From contig NZ_CP048817.1 of NCBI RefSeq assembly GCF_014171475.1, positions 3,286,001 through 3,350,000 of the forward strand: a stretch of 64,000 nt of DNA, written 5' to 3'. The stretch comes from Sphingomonas sp. So64.6b (GTDB taxonomy: Bacteria; Pseudomonadota; Alphaproteobacteria; Sphingomonadales; Sphingomonadaceae). Below, one piece after another: positions 10,502 to 20,083 of this stretch; position 1 is the stretch's first letter, and each line of letters starts with the position of its first letter. Under the pieces are notes generated by a model, which was given only the letters and a program-made list of their open reading frames with translations, did not search any database and was not told where the DNA came from. Both the position numbers and the translations under genes were made by a program.

Positions 10502-11395
10502 ATGCTGGATGGTTTCGACGAACGGACGATCGAGGTCGAAGGGACGGCGATCTTCGCAAGAACCGCAGGCCGTGGCCCGCCGCTTCTGCTGCTGCACGGC
10601 TTTCCCGAAACCCACATCATGTGGCGCGATGTCGCACCGCGGTTGATCGACCGCTTCACCATCGTATGTGCCGATTTGCGCGGTTATGGCCGCAGCGGCT
10701 GTCCCGCCTCGTCGCCCGACCATCTCCCTTATTCGAAACGAGCCATGGCCGCCGACATGGTCGAAATGATGGCGCGGATCGGCTTCGACCGCTTCATGGT
10801 CGCCGGCCATGATCGCGGCGGGCGCGTCGCCTACCGCATGGCGCTCGATCACCCCGATATGGTCGCGAAGCTGGCCGTGCTCGACATCGTGCCGACCGCT
10901 ACCGCCTGGGATCGGGCCGATGCACGGCTTGCGCTGGGTTTCTGGCCCTGGACCTTGCTCGCCCAGCCTGCGCCGCTGCCCGAACGATTGATCGGCGGCG
11001 CGCCCGAAGCGGTGATCGACAGTGCGCTGGCGCAATGGGGCTCCGACGGCAAAGCCTTTTCCGATACGGTCAGGACGGCCTATGTCGATGCCTTGCGCGA
11101 ACCGGATCATCTTCATGCGATTTGCGAGGAGTATCGCGCCGCGGCAGGTGTCGATCGCGACCATGACGCGCAGGACATGGCAGCGGCGCGGCGCATCGCG
11201 TGCCCTTTGCTCGCGCTGTGGAGCTGCCAGGGCGCGCTGTCGAGCTGGTACGAAGACGCTGGTGGCCCCTTGGCGCTTTGGCGGCAATGGTGCGACGATG
11301 TTCGCGGCCATGCCGTTGCGGGCGGTCATTTCTTTCCGGAAGAGTATCCGGCGGACACCGCCGCAGCGCTCGGCGCCTTTTTTGAGCAGTTATGA
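10502..11395 (+). CDS. Alpha/beta hydrolase, haloacetate dehalogenase-like
   Basis: A 297-residue hydrolase whose nucleophile elbow reads GHDRGG, so the nucleophile is Asp104 rather than Ser, followed by Arg105 and Arg108, the carboxylate-binding pair of fluoroacetate dehalogenases. His276 in the GGHF segment is the likely base, and Tyr211 stands where these enzymes have a halide-contacting tyrosine. The halide-pocket His of the family appears to be Pro149 (segment FWPW, Trp150 kept), which may change or abolish defluorination; chloro- or bromo-acids or an epoxide are other possible substrates. No signal peptide. Stands alone between the Sel1 protein and the penicillin acylase gene. Confidence 0.85.
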   Translation: MLDGFDERTIEVEGTAIFARTAGRGPPLLLLHGFPETHIMWRDVAPRLIDRFTIVCADLRGYGRSGCPASSPDHLPYSKRAMAADMVEMMARIGFDRFMVAGHDRGGRVAYRMALDHPDMVAKLAVLDIVPTATAWDRADARLALGFWPWTLLAQPAPLPERLIGGAPEAVIDSALAQWGSDGKAFSDTVRTAYVDALREPDHLHAICEEYRAAAGVDRDHDAQDMAAARRIACPLLALWSCQGALSSWYEDAGGPLALWRQWCDDVRGHAVAGGHFFPEEYPADTAAALGAFFEQL

Positions 11396-11485
11396 GCGTC
11401 CCGAGGATCGACCCGGCGGCCACTGGACTCGACAATCCTGCTACGCCCGATCATCGACCGGTGTGTCGAAAGGAAGACCTGAAGC

Positions 11486-13858
11486 ATGAAGCGTGCGCTC
11501 TTCGCTGGCCTGGCAGCGGCCCTGCTTCCGACCATCGCCGCTGCCGAGGTCCGGCAGGATGGCTGGAACGTGCGCGGCCTGACCGCGCCGGCGGAGATCA
11601 TCGTCGATCGCTGGGGCCTCGCGCATATCTATGCGGCGAGCGAGCGCGACACCTATTTCCTGCAAGGCTATAACGCCGCGCGCGACCGGCTGTGGCAGAT
11701 CGACCTGTGGCGCAAGCGTGGCCTCGGCCTGCTTTCGGCCAGCCTCAGCCCGGACTATGTCAAACAGGACCGGGCCGCGCGACTGTTCCTCTATCGCGGC
11801 GACATGAAGGCCGAATGGGCCCGCTACGCGCCGGGCAGCGAAGCGCGTTACACGGCGTTCGCCGAGGGGATTAATGCCTATGTCGATGAGATCGCGGCCG
11901 GCGGGAAACCGTTGCCAGTCGAATTCACGCTGTCACGCAGCCGTCCCGATCATTGGCGGGGCGACGAGATCGTCCGCATCCGCAGCAACACGCTCGTCTC
12001 CAATGCCAAGCAGGAAGTGCTGCGCGCGCGCGTCGCCTGCACCGGTGGCCTGGCCGCCGATCGCCTGCGCGTGCGTCTCTATCCCGATCACACGCCCGAA
12101 ATGCCCAAAGGGCTCGACCCATGCGTCGTCACGCCCGAAGTGATGGCCGATTATCTGCTCGCCACCGGCGAAGTCGCTTTCACGCCGGGCGCCGCTCCGG
12201 CGCCGGCACCGCTCGACCAGGCGGCCGAAACGGCCCGCCTCGACGGGTCGAACAACTGGGTCATCGCCCCTTCGCACACCGCGACCGGCCGGCCGATCCT
12301 TGCCAATGATCCGCATCGCAGCCTGCTCGTGCCGAGCCTGCGTTATGTCGTGCATCTCGAAGCGCCCGGCCTTTCGCTGATCGGCGCGGGCGAGCCGGCC
12401 ACGCCCGGCGTGGCGCTTGGCCATAACGGGCATGGCGCGTTCGGCCTGACCATCTTCGGCACCGATCAGGAGGATCTCTACGTCTATGCGCTGAAGCCGG
12501 GAGATCCCGATTCCTATCGTTACCGCGACGGGTGGGAGAAAATGACGATCGTGCGCGAAAGCATCCCGGTTAAGGGCGGCGCGCCGGTCAATGTCGAACT
12601 GCGCTTCACCCGACACGGACCGCTGCTGTTCAGCGATCCGGCAAACGGCCGCGCCTTCGCGCTGCGCACTGCCTGGTCCGAGCCCGGTGCATCGGGTTAT
12701 GCCGCCGCATCCTGGCTGGCCTCTGCGAAGAGCTGGAGCGATTTCCGCAAAGCCGCCGATCATTGGGGCACGCCGCCGCTCAACCTGATCTGGGCGGACA
12801 CCACGGGATCGATCGGCTGGGTCGCCGCCGGGCTGGCCCCGATACGGCGCAACTGGGACGGGCTGCTGCCGGTGCCCGGCGACGGACGCTATGAATGGCG
12901 CGGTTTTCAGAAGGCGGCGACGCTGCCGCAGGTCAAGGATCCGACGCAGGGCTGGTTCGCCAGCGCGAACGAAATGAACCTGCCGCCGGGTTATGCGGCC
13001 ACGCCACCAAGTTTCGAATGGGGCGAACGCAGCCGGATGGATCGCATCTCCAAGGTGATCGCGAGCAAACCGCACTTCTCGATCGACGATGCGGTCGCGT
13101 TGCAGATGGACACGCACAGCGAGCTCGCGCCGCGGCTGATCGCGCTGAGCAAACGACTGCAGCCCGCTGACCCCGACACACGCCGCGCGCTGACCCGGCT
13201 CGCCGCCTGGGACGGCGACCTGTCCGCCGAAAGCATAGCGGCGACGATCTACGAGACCTGGGCGACGCAACATCTCGGCCGCGTGCTTGCCGCGCACAGC
13301 ACGACCCCGGCGGCGCAGGCGGTGATCGATCTCGGCTCGCCCGATGCGGCGCTGCGCATCCTCGAAACGCGCGACCCGCTGCTCGGCAAGGATCCGGTCG
13401 GCAGCGTCGACGCGATCCTGCTCGAAAGCCTCGATGCGACGCTCGCCGACCTGCGAGAGCGGCTCGGCCCCGACATGGCGACATGGCAATGGGGCCGGCT
13501 CCACACGATCCAGGTCTCGCCGGCGATCGCGCCGCTCGCCGATCCGGCGCAGCGGCAGGCAATGACGGTCGGCCCACTCGGCATCGGCGGTTCGGGCTCG
13601 ACCCCTGCCGTGGCCGCTTATCGTGGCGGCAACTTCGCCGTGGTGCACGGCCCGTCGGTACGATTGGCGATCGATGTCGGCGACTGGGACAAGTCGGTGT
13701 TTCTCAACATGCCGGGACAATCGGGCGATCCCGGCGATCCGCATTATCGTGACCTGTTTCCCGGTTGGGCGGCCGGCCATTATGCGCCCCTGTCCTATAC
13801 CCGCGCGGCGGTCGACCGGGCGGCGGAGCGGATCATCCGCCTGAAGCCGGCGCCATGA
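11486..13858 (+). CDS. Penicillin acylase family protein (Ntn hydrolase), exported
   Basis: A 790-residue precursor with a signal peptide (about 1-20). The alpha part is followed by a spacer and the autoprocessing site: Ser255 in DGSNNW would become the N-terminal nucleophile of the beta subunit. Family members deacylate beta-lactams, N-acyl-homoserine lactones or other N-acyl amino acids; which is meant cannot be told from sequence. The periplasm is the expected site. Its last four bases overlap the start of the GNAT gene (ATGA). Confidence 0.92.
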   Translation: MKRALFAGLAAALLPTIAAAEVRQDGWNVRGLTAPAEIIVDRWGLAHIYAASERDTYFLQGYNAARDRLWQIDLWRKRGLGLLSASLSPDYVKQDRAARLFLYRGDMKAEWARYAPGSEARYTAFAEGINAYVDEIAAGGKPLPVEFTLSRSRPDHWRGDEIVRIRSNTLVSNAKQEVLRARVACTGGLAADRLRVRLYPDHTPEMPKGLDPCVVTPEVMADYLLATGEVAFTPGAAPAPAPLDQAAETARLDGSNNWVIAPSHTATGRPILANDPHRSLLVPSLRYVVHLEAPGLSLIGAGEPATPGVALGHNGHGAFGLTIFGTDQEDLYVYALKPGDPDSYRYRDGWEKMTIVRESIPVKGGAPVNVELRFTRHGPLLFSDPANGRAFALRTAWSEPGASGYAAASWLASAKSWSDFRKAADHWGTPPLNLIWADTTGSIGWVAAGLAPIRRNWDGLLPVPGDGRYEWRGFQKAATLPQVKDPTQGWFASANEMNLPPGYAATPPSFEWGERSRMDRISKVIASKPHFSIDDAVALQMDTHSELAPRLIALSKRLQPADPDTRRALTRLAAWDGDLSAESIAATIYETWATQHLGRVLAAHSTTPAAQAVIDLGSPDAALRILETRDPLLGKDPVGSVDAILLESLDATLADLRERLGPDMATWQWGRLHTIQVSPAIAPLADPAQRQAMTVGPLGIGGSGSTPAVAAYRGGNFAVVHGPSVRLAIDVGDWDKSVFLNMPGQSGDPGDPHYRDLFPGWAAGHYAPLSYTRAAVDRAAERIIRLKPAP

Positions 13859-14385
13859 GCGACGCCGCGATCCTGGGGACGCCGCGCCTGATTCTGCGGC
13901 GCCCGATCGAAGCGGACTTTGCCGACATGTTCGCGCTGTGGAGCGATGCCCAGGTGCTGCGCTTCATCGGCCCGCCGGGCAATCGGCAGGATGTCTGGGC
14001 ACGGCTGCTGCGATATATCGGCCACTGGTCATTGTTCGGCTACGGATACTGGATCGTGCGCGAAGCCGACACGGGATATTTCGTTGGCGAGGCGGGCATC
14101 GCCTATCAGCGCCGCGCCGATATCCCTGCGCTGGACGACGATCCGGAAGCAGGCTGGGCGCTCGCCGCCTCGGCACAGGGTCATGGATATGCCGGTGAGG
14201 CGCTGGCAGCGATCCTCGCCTGGGCCGACGCATCGCTCGACGCCGCGCGCACCACCTGCATCATCGACCCCGCCAATGCGGCGTCGGTGAAACTGGCCAT
14301 GGCACAAGGCTATCGCCGCTTCGCGAGTACCGAGCTCAAGGGCAACGACATCGACCTTTTCGCCCGGCCACGTGGGGGCGCCTGA
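13855..14385 (+). CDS. GNAT family N-acetyltransferase (RimJ/RimL-like)
   Basis: A 176-residue acetyltransferase. It begins with TPRLILRRPIEADF, the typical start of the RimJ/RimL group, and has the acetyl-CoA loop in an ASAQGHGYAGEAL segment near residue 106. Start chosen at the ATG overlapping the penicillin acylase stop. The acceptor could be a protein N-terminus or a small amine; it is co-transcribed with the acylase, which suggests a linked amine substrate, but that is only inference. Confidence 0.88.
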   Translation: MSDAAILGTPRLILRRPIEADFADMFALWSDAQVLRFIGPPGNRQDVWARLLRYIGHWSLFGYGYWIVREADTGYFVGEAGIAYQRRADIPALDDDPEAGWALAASAQGHGYAGEALAAILAWADASLDAARTTCIIDPANAASVKLAMAQGYRRFASTELKGNDIDLFARPRGGA

Positions 14386-14439
14386 CCGGTCGCCGCGCTT
14401 ACCGGATGACTCGCCGGACGGGTGCGGCATTGTCCCGGA

Positions 14440-15702
14440 TCAGCTCAGCGCCGCATAGGTCGCGTGCCGGAATTCGGTATGTATGGGCGGCGTGTCCGGT
14501 CCGTCGAAATACCGGTTGGTCAGCAGGATCGCGGTCAGATCCGCGGCCGGGTCGTTGAGCCAGCTGGTCCCGAACCCGCCATTCCAGCCATAGGCACCCG
14601 CGCGTAACCCATCAGCGGTGGGGGCGACCGCCACGCCCACGCCATAGCCCCAACCCTTGTCGCCAAGAATGATTCCCGCGGTCTTCATCTGCTCGGCGGT
14701 CAGGTGGTTGCGCGTCATCGCCGCGATCGACTTGCCGGAAAGCAGTCGCCGACCCTGCGCATCGAGGCCGGACATCAGGAAACGGGCGAAGCGCATATAA
14801 TCGGTGGCGGTGGAAACAAGGCCGCTATCGCCCTCGGGAAAGCTTGGCTCGTGCGCATAGGCGCCATCGGGGCGGTCGAATACGGAAAGCTTGCCGTCCT
14901 GCGCCAGATAACCGGTGGCAAGCCGTTTGATCTGCGCCGGCGAAACCGCGAAGCCGGTGTCGGACATGCCGAGCGGATCGAAGATGCGTTCCCTGAACAC
15001 CTCGCCCAGCGGCTTCTTCGCGGCCCGCGCGATCAGCACGCCAAGCACGTCCGAGCCAGTGCTGTAGGACCAGCGTGAACCGGGCTGCGCCGCCAGCGGC
15101 AAGGCACCGATGCGCTTCATCCAAGCGTCCGGCGTCAGCGGCGAAGTGGGGTCGGGCATGCCGAATCCCGGAAGGCCCGACACCGCCTGCTGCAGCGCGG
15201 TCGGGCGCTCGTCCAGGCTGATGCCATGACCGAAGCGGAAGGTCAGGAGATCCTCGATCGTGATCGGACGTTCGGCCGGCACGACATCGTCGAGCGGGCC
15301 ATCGGGATGGCGCATCACCTTGCGGTCGGCGAGTTCGGGAAGCAGCGTGTCGACCGGGTCGGAAAGCTTGAAGACACCGCGTTCGGCCAGCATCAGCGCA
15401 GCGACCGCCGTGATCGGCTTGGTCATCGAGGCGATGCGAAAAATCGAATCACGTTGCGCCGGCCGTTCGCGCTCGAATTCCAGCGAGCCCAGCACGAACG
15501 GCACAACCTCAGTGCCCCGACCGATCAGCGCGACCAGCCCGGGCGCATATCCAGCCGCGATATGTTTGCGCAGGACCGTTTCCACCGACGCCAATCCGGT
15601 TTTGGTGAAAGCCTTAGCCGCCCGGCCCCGGGCAAGCGCCACGCCAGGCGTGGCGCAAAGCCCGATTATCACACCGCGCCGGCTCATATCGGTCGATCCC
15701 AT
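14440..15702 (-). CDS. Serine hydrolase of the beta-lactamase/class C family
   Basis: A 420-residue protein with an N-terminal export signal beginning MSRRGVIIGL at residue 6 (twin arginine visible, so Tat export is possible). The SxxK motif SMTK lies near residue 92 in FRIASMTKPITA and a YxS/N-like Tyr in WSYSTGSD near 211. These are the marks of the EstB/beta-lactamase-related esterases and DD-peptidases. Substrate is open: an ester, a D-peptide or a beta-lactam. Monocistronic, convergent with the GNAT gene. Confidence 0.88.
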   Translation of the reverse strand: MGSTDMSRRGVIIGLCATPGVALARGRAAKAFTKTGLASVETVLRKHIAAGYAPGLVALIGRGTEVVPFVLGSLEFERERPAQRDSIFRIASMTKPITAVAALMLAERGVFKLSDPVDTLLPELADRKVMRHPDGPLDDVVPAERPITIEDLLTFRFGHGISLDERPTALQQAVSGLPGFGMPDPTSPLTPDAWMKRIGALPLAAQPGSRWSYSTGSDVLGVLIARAAKKPLGEVFRERIFDPLGMSDTGFAVSPAQIKRLATGYLAQDGKLSVFDRPDGAYAHEPSFPEGDSGLVSTATDYMRFARFLMSGLDAQGRRLLSGKSIAAMTRNHLTAEQMKTAGIILGDKGWGYGVGVAVAPTADGLRAGAYGWNGGFGTSWLNDPAADLTAILLTNRYFDGPDTPPIHTEFRHATYAALS

Positions 15703-15741
15703 GTCCGTCCCTTATTTGTCTGCGATATTACTGATCCATTA

Positions 15742-15785
15742 GGCTAAGTATCAGCTAAAGTCGCTAAGCGCAACGGCTAAGTATC
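15742..15785. repeat. GCTAA repeats upstream of the serine hydrolase
   Basis: GCTAA occurs at 15743, 15754, 15763 and 15776, and the longer word GGCTAAGTATC occurs exactly twice (15742-15752 and 15775-15785). The array fills the 100-base gap between the RidA gene stop and the serine hydrolase start, where the promoter of the latter must lie. It may be a regulator binding site; no known box fits. Confidence 0.35.
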
Positions 15786-15802
15786 GACGAGGTCACCCGT
15801 AG

Positions 15803-16177
15803 CTAGCGCACCGCGATCGCGTCGATCTCGACCAGCGCGCCGGGCACCGCGAGCGCGGAGACCACGGTGGCGCGCGCCGGATAGGGCGCGGCGAAACGTG
15901 CGGCATAGACCGCATTGAACGCCGCAAAATCCTCGATCCGCGTGATCCACACCGTCGTCTTGGCAACAGTGGCTAGCGTCAGCCCGGCCTTGTCCAGCAC
16001 CGCTTCGATCGCGTCGATCACCGCGCCGGTCTGGGTCGTGATGTCGTCGCCGACGATCGCGCCGTCGCGCATCGGCAATTGCCCCGAGACGAACACCAGC
16101 CCGTTCGCTTCGATCGCCGCCGAAAGGGGCAAGGTCTGGCCTGTAGGCGTGACGATAGCGCCGCCGATTTGCTTCAT
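15803..16177 (-). CDS. RidA family protein (enamine/imine deaminase)
   Basis: A 124-residue Rid protein. It keeps the RidA arginine in the segment PYPARATV near residue 105, so hydrolysis of 2-aminoacrylate-type enamines formed by PLP enzymes is plausible. It is the last gene of the long minus-strand run of exported peptidases and amidohydrolases, 17 bases after the metallopeptidase. The two PLP enzymes encoded at 23645 and 29024 could supply its substrates; that link is inferred from distance only. No clear signal peptide, so it should be cytoplasmic. Confidence 0.9.
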   Translation of the reverse strand: MKQIGGAIVTPTGQTLPLSAAIEANGLVFVSGQLPMRDGAIVGDDITTQTGAVIDAIEAVLDKAGLTLATVAKTTVWITRIEDFAAFNAVYAARFAAPYPARATVVSALAVPGALVEIDAIAVR

Positions 16178-16194
16178 GGTCGTTCTTCCTGTGC

Positions 16195-17430
16195 TTAGTG
16201 AGTGAGCGCGTGTTCGAAAGCCGCGGTGCGGGCGGCACCCGCAACGGCATTCATGGCCTTGAGCAATCCGGCGGTGGTGCGCGGCGCGTCAGGCCCGGTA
16301 AGCAATGTGTCGAGTGCGGGGCGGCCGATATCCTGTTCCAGATCGAACAGCATCACAGCGCCCTTCTGATACATCGCCGCGTTGCCGGGCCGTTTGCCCG
16401 GCGTGATCAACGGTCCTGCCGTCGCCAGCGCAGGCCGCTTGCGATCGAGCATCTTTTGCCGCTCGGCCAGGCCGAGCCGGGATTCGACATAACGCAGGCC
16501 GTAAAATTCGGCATAGGCCTCCGACATCCAGTAATTCGCATAATCGCTGCTGAAACCGGGCCGCCAGGCATGGAAGATCTCGTGCGCGACGAAACGGGCC
16601 GGGCTGCTCTCGTCATAGTCGGGCGTCGGCGCGCCAGGCTTGCGAAAATCGGGCATGACCACGAAACCGGCCCGCGCATATCCGCCGCTCGCCTCGCGCG
16701 GCACGATCGTCATGCGAATCGGCGCGTACGTCGCCGGCCCGAGCAAGTCGGCATAGAAACGCGCCGCACCGGCGGCATGCATCTTCATCAACGCGACCAG
16801 CGGGTCACTCGGGTTGGCTGCAGCGAAATCGAGCCCGTCCTTGTCCTCATGCTTCAGACCCGGCACGGCGATGATCGGCAAATCGACATCGGCATAACCG
16901 CGGTGGATGGCGACCATACCGTCCTTCTCCCGGCTTACCTTGCCTTGCGAAACGACATCCATGCCCGCCGGAATCCCGGCGATCCGCGCATCGATCGCAT
17001 AGTCGAGCGTCAGGTCGCTGCGGAACGGAATCCAGCCGGCTTCGAGCGACAATTCGATCAGGCCGGGCGAGAAGAAATCGCTGCCGGCCGAGTCGATCGG
17101 CCCGGCATAGATAAGCCGGACGACCACCGCCTGCGCCGGCGTACCGCGTGGAATGACCCGGATGCTCGTCAGGCCGCGCATCGGGCGGGCGGTCTTGCCA
17201 ATCGCGACACGCGCCGGCCCGGCGACCCTGACGGGCTTCAGCACGAAGCGGTTCGACAGGACGAACTCGATTTCCTTCGCCATGTCGCCTGGTGGCAATG
17301 TGATCGTCACATCGGCGCTGAGCTTATGCGCGGCGTCGAAGCTCGCCTTTACCTCATAGACCGGCCTGGCCTGAGCCGCGGTCGCGACGAGACACAGCCC
17401 AAATACGGCAAGCCGCGCGACGAATTTCAC
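16195..17430 (-). CDS. Exported gluzincin metallopeptidase (M1/M61-like)
   Basis: A 411-residue protein. The start is the GTG at 17430, overlapping the upstream amidohydrolase stop by four bases and followed at once by a signal peptide (KFVARLAVFGLCLVATAAQA). The zinc motif HEIFH is at residues 283-287 and the third ligand is most likely Glu304 in YWMSEAY, two residues closer than in classical M1 enzymes. The N-terminal half is beta-rich, as in the M1/M61 groups. It should cut peptides in the periplasm. A paralogue of similar length is encoded at 31303. The extension upstream of the GTG is unlikely to be translated. Confidence 0.85.
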   Translation of the reverse strand: MKFVARLAVFGLCLVATAAQARPVYEVKASFDAAHKLSADVTITLPPGDMAKEIEFVLSNRFVLKPVRVAGPARVAIGKTARPMRGLTSIRVIPRGTPAQAVVVRLIYAGPIDSAGSDFFSPGLIELSLEAGWIPFRSDLTLDYAIDARIAGIPAGMDVVSQGKVSREKDGMVAIHRGYADVDLPIIAVPGLKHEDKDGLDFAAANPSDPLVALMKMHAAGAARFYADLLGPATYAPIRMTIVPREASGGYARAGFVVMPDFRKPGAPTPDYDESSPARFVAHEIFHAWRPGFSSDYANYWMSEAYAEFYGLRYVESRLGLAERQKMLDRKRPALATAGPLITPGKRPGNAAMYQKGAVMLFDLEQDIGRPALDTLLTGPDAPRTTAGLLKAMNAVAGAARTAAFEHALTH

Positions 17431-18692
17431 GGCACGGCCTTCATATAACGGTCGCGCAGTTCCAGCGGCCGCGCGGTGAGCGGCATCTGCCGCCCCTTGA
17501 TGAACAAGGCGAGCGGGCGCGACAGTGGTTCGAGCGGGTCGCCGTTCCATAGTACCAGATCGGCTTCCTTACCCGGTTCGAGCGAACCAATCCGGTCCGC
17601 CACGCCGAACACGCGTGCCGGGTTGATCGTGATCGCGGCCAGCGCCGCGTCGAACGGCAAGCCCCAGGCGACGGCGTTGCCCGCACCATAACGAAGCTCG
17701 CGTGCCCGGTGCGCCACACCGCTGCCGGTCTTGATGATGACGGTGACCCCGGCCGCGGCAAGCTTGGCGGCATTATCCATCGTCGCGCCGATCTCCGAAA
17801 AGCTGCGCGGCAGATCGGCGAGCGGGTCGACCACCACCGGGACCTGCGCCGCGGCGATGGCGGCGGCGACACGCCAGCCCTCACCGCCGCCATCGACGAT
17901 GATCTTGAGCTTTTCCGCGCGGGCAAAGGCGATCATCTCGATGATATCCGACGCGCGATCGACCTTGACGATCAGCGGCATGCGCCCCTCGACCATCGGG
18001 ATCAACGCTTCGAGATCGATCCGCGACAGCGGCTGCGGCCGGCCCGCGCCGCGATCATAGGCTGCCCGATTGCGCATGAAGTGGCGCACATCGGCGATCG
18101 TTTCGCGAAGCTGGACGATCGCCGCACCGCGCGCGCCGCCGGCGCGTTCAGCCCCGCCCTCGCCCATCTCGATCACCATCGCCACACGCGGTCGGGTGAC
18201 CATCTCGGGCTGCTGGCCGAGGTCGATCACAGCCGCCTGCCCGGCAAACTGGAGTTCGCGGCCACTACGGTCGTCGTATAACGGCGCGGTCACCGCATGA
18301 GTGATCCCGGCGAGCCGCGCGACCGGCAGCAGGATCGAATCCGGATTGAGTCCCTGCGAGATATCGAACCCCGCGCTGATCGCCGCGCTGTGCGTCGCGC
18401 GATCGGCGCTTGGCGGCACCTGGCTCACCTCCACCGCGCCCAGCGTACTGTCCGCCTGGATGAAGCCGGGCGCGACGATCCCGCCCTTGCCGTCGATCAC
18501 ACGCGCGTTCGGAGGCACCGCAACCATCGGCCCGACCGCGACGATGCGGCCATCGCGCATCACGATCGTGCCGTTCGCGATCTCGCCCGCCGGCCCCATG
18601 GTCAGGATACGCGCATCGACGATCGCGACAGTTTCGGCAGTAGCGGGCGCAGCGGCAATCAGTGCTGCCGCCATCAGCATTTGACGGATCAT
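17427..18692 (-). CDS. Degenerate amidohydrolase (metal ligands lost), exported, module 1
   Basis: A 421-residue protein with a signal peptide (about 1-19) and a clear amidohydrolase-superfamily scaffold: N-terminal beta-sandwich, TIM barrel and the closing INPARVFGVADRIGSLEPGKEADLVLW segment type. The metal ligands are gone: the HxH site reads Asp81-Ser-Thr83, and the later barrel His/His/Asp positions read VKVDRASD, DGGGEGW and IKTGSG. It overlaps by four bases both the metallopeptidase gene and the intact amidohydrolase gene (18689). It is therefore probably a non-catalytic partner of the latter. Its closest relative in the window is the protein encoded at 20820. Confidence 0.88.
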   Translation of the reverse strand: MIRQMLMAAALIAAAPATAETVAIVDARILTMGPAGEIANGTIVMRDGRIVAVGPMVAVPPNARVIDGKGGIVAPGFIQADSTLGAVEVSQVPPSADRATHSAAISAGFDISQGLNPDSILLPVARLAGITHAVTAPLYDDRSGRELQFAGQAAVIDLGQQPEMVTRPRVAMVIEMGEGGAERAGGARGAAIVQLRETIADVRHFMRNRAAYDRGAGRPQPLSRIDLEALIPMVEGRMPLIVKVDRASDIIEMIAFARAEKLKIIVDGGGEGWRVAAAIAAAQVPVVVDPLADLPRSFSEIGATMDNAAKLAAAGVTVIIKTGSGVAHRARELRYGAGNAVAWGLPFDAALAAITINPARVFGVADRIGSLEPGKEADLVLWNGDPLEPLSRPLALFIKGRQMPLTARPLELRDRYMKAVP

Positions 18693-20083
18693 GGCGTGGC
18701 TCCCGCTTGGCCCAGCGTGAAATCGGAATGACGGCGATACTGCGGGTCGGCCCGGTCGAAGACCGTGTTACCCTCGATCCACACCCGGTCGGCGCGTGCG
18801 TAGATGCTGAACGGGTCCGCGCTCCACAGCACGACATCGGCCAGCTTGCCGGGTTCAAGCGTACCCGTTCTGTCAGCGATGCCGAGCGCCTTTGCCGGAT
18901 TGGCGGTGAACCATTTGACCGCATCGGCCTTGGGGATTTTCATCCCCGCGCGCCAGGCCGACGACAAAGCGACCGCCGCTTCCTGGTTGAGCCGCTGAAT
19001 GCCGATCGGATCGTCGGAATGGATGATCGCGCAGCCGCCGGCTTGATGGACGATCGGCGCGTTTTCCTCGATCGCGTCATACACTTCCATCTTGTACCCC
19101 CACCAACTTGCCCAAGTGGCGACGCAGATGCCTTCTTTCACCAGCAGGGGCGCGATCTTGTACGCTTCGTTGGCGTGATGAAACGCGCTGATCCTGAATC
19201 CGAACTCGTGCGCGATATCGATCATGTTGGCCATTTCGTCGGCGCGGTAGCAATGATTCTGGACGAGGATCTCACCCTTCAGCACGCCGGCCAGCGTCTC
19301 CATCTGCAAGTCGCGCTTGGGCGGGTCGTCGGCCTTGCTGCCCTTTTCCCATTTGTCCCAGCGCCGTGCATAATCGGCGGCGTCGATCCACGCCTTGCGA
19401 TAGCCCGCGACATTACCCATCCGCGTCATCGGCGATCGGCCCTTGGCGCCATAGACGCGCTTCGGGTTCTCGCCACAGGCGATCTTCAGACCATAGGGCG
19501 CGCCGGGGAATTTCATCTCCTGCATCGTCACCGCCGGCACGTTGCGCAGCGTCACCGTGCGCCCGCCGAACAGATTGGCGGAGCCCGGCAGGATCATCAT
19601 CGTCGTCACCCCGGCCTCGCGCGCAGTGTCGAAGCCAGGATCCTGCGGCCACACCGAATGCTCGACCCACACTTGGGCGGTGTTGGGGTCGGTCATCTCA
19701 TTGACGTCGTTGACCGCTTCGACCGTTTCGGGCTGCGCCCAGGCGCCGAGATGCGAGTGTGCATCGATCACCCCGGGCGTGACCCATTTCCCGCGCCCGT
19801 CGACCGTCGCATAGCCGTCCGGCACGGCGAGGCCCGCGCCGACCGCGACGATCTTTCCCTCGGCCATCAGCACCGTGCCGTTGGCGATCTCCGCGCCGGT
19901 CGCGGTCAGCACCGTCGCGCCAACCACCGCGACACGCCCCGACGGTGCCGCGTGATACGTACTGGGGAACGCAATCGGCGCGGAACGGGCCTCGGCCGCC
20001 GGCGTCGCGGACGGCGCTTGCGGATGTTCGCCGGTCGAACACGCCGCGAGCGCGGTCAGGATGAGGGGAGCGAAACGCTTCAT
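18689..20083 (-). CDS. Intact amidohydrolase lipoprotein, module 1
   Basis: A 464-residue protein with a lipoprotein signal (lipobox LAAC, Cys15). It keeps the binuclear metal set of the superfamily: His109-x-His111, His277 in QNHCYR, His302 in AFHHANEA and Asp357 in IHSDD. The closing segment GIADRTGTLEPGKLADVVLW is typical of imidazolonepropionase/prolidase-like members. A hydrolase of a peptide, cyclic amide or similar compound in the periplasm is likely. Overlaps by four bases the degenerate amidohydrolase gene downstream and the unknown exported protein gene upstream. Paralogue: the protein encoded at 22079. Confidence 0.9.
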   Translation of the reverse strand: MKRFAPLILTALAACSTGEHPQAPSATPAAEARSAPIAFPSTYHAAPSGRVAVVGATVLTATGAEIANGTVLMAEGKIVAVGAGLAVPDGYATVDGRGKWVTPGVIDAHSHLGAWAQPETVEAVNDVNEMTDPNTAQVWVEHSVWPQDPGFDTAREAGVTTMMILPGSANLFGGRTVTLRNVPAVTMQEMKFPGAPYGLKIACGENPKRVYGAKGRSPMTRMGNVAGYRKAWIDAADYARRWDKWEKGSKADDPPKRDLQMETLAGVLKGEILVQNHCYRADEMANMIDIAHEFGFRISAFHHANEAYKIAPLLVKEGICVATWASWWGYKMEVYDAIEENAPIVHQAGGCAIIHSDDPIGIQRLNQEAAVALSSAWRAGMKIPKADAVKWFTANPAKALGIADRTGTLEPGKLADVVLWSADPFSIYARADRVWIEGNTVFDRADPQYRRHSDFTLGQAGATP

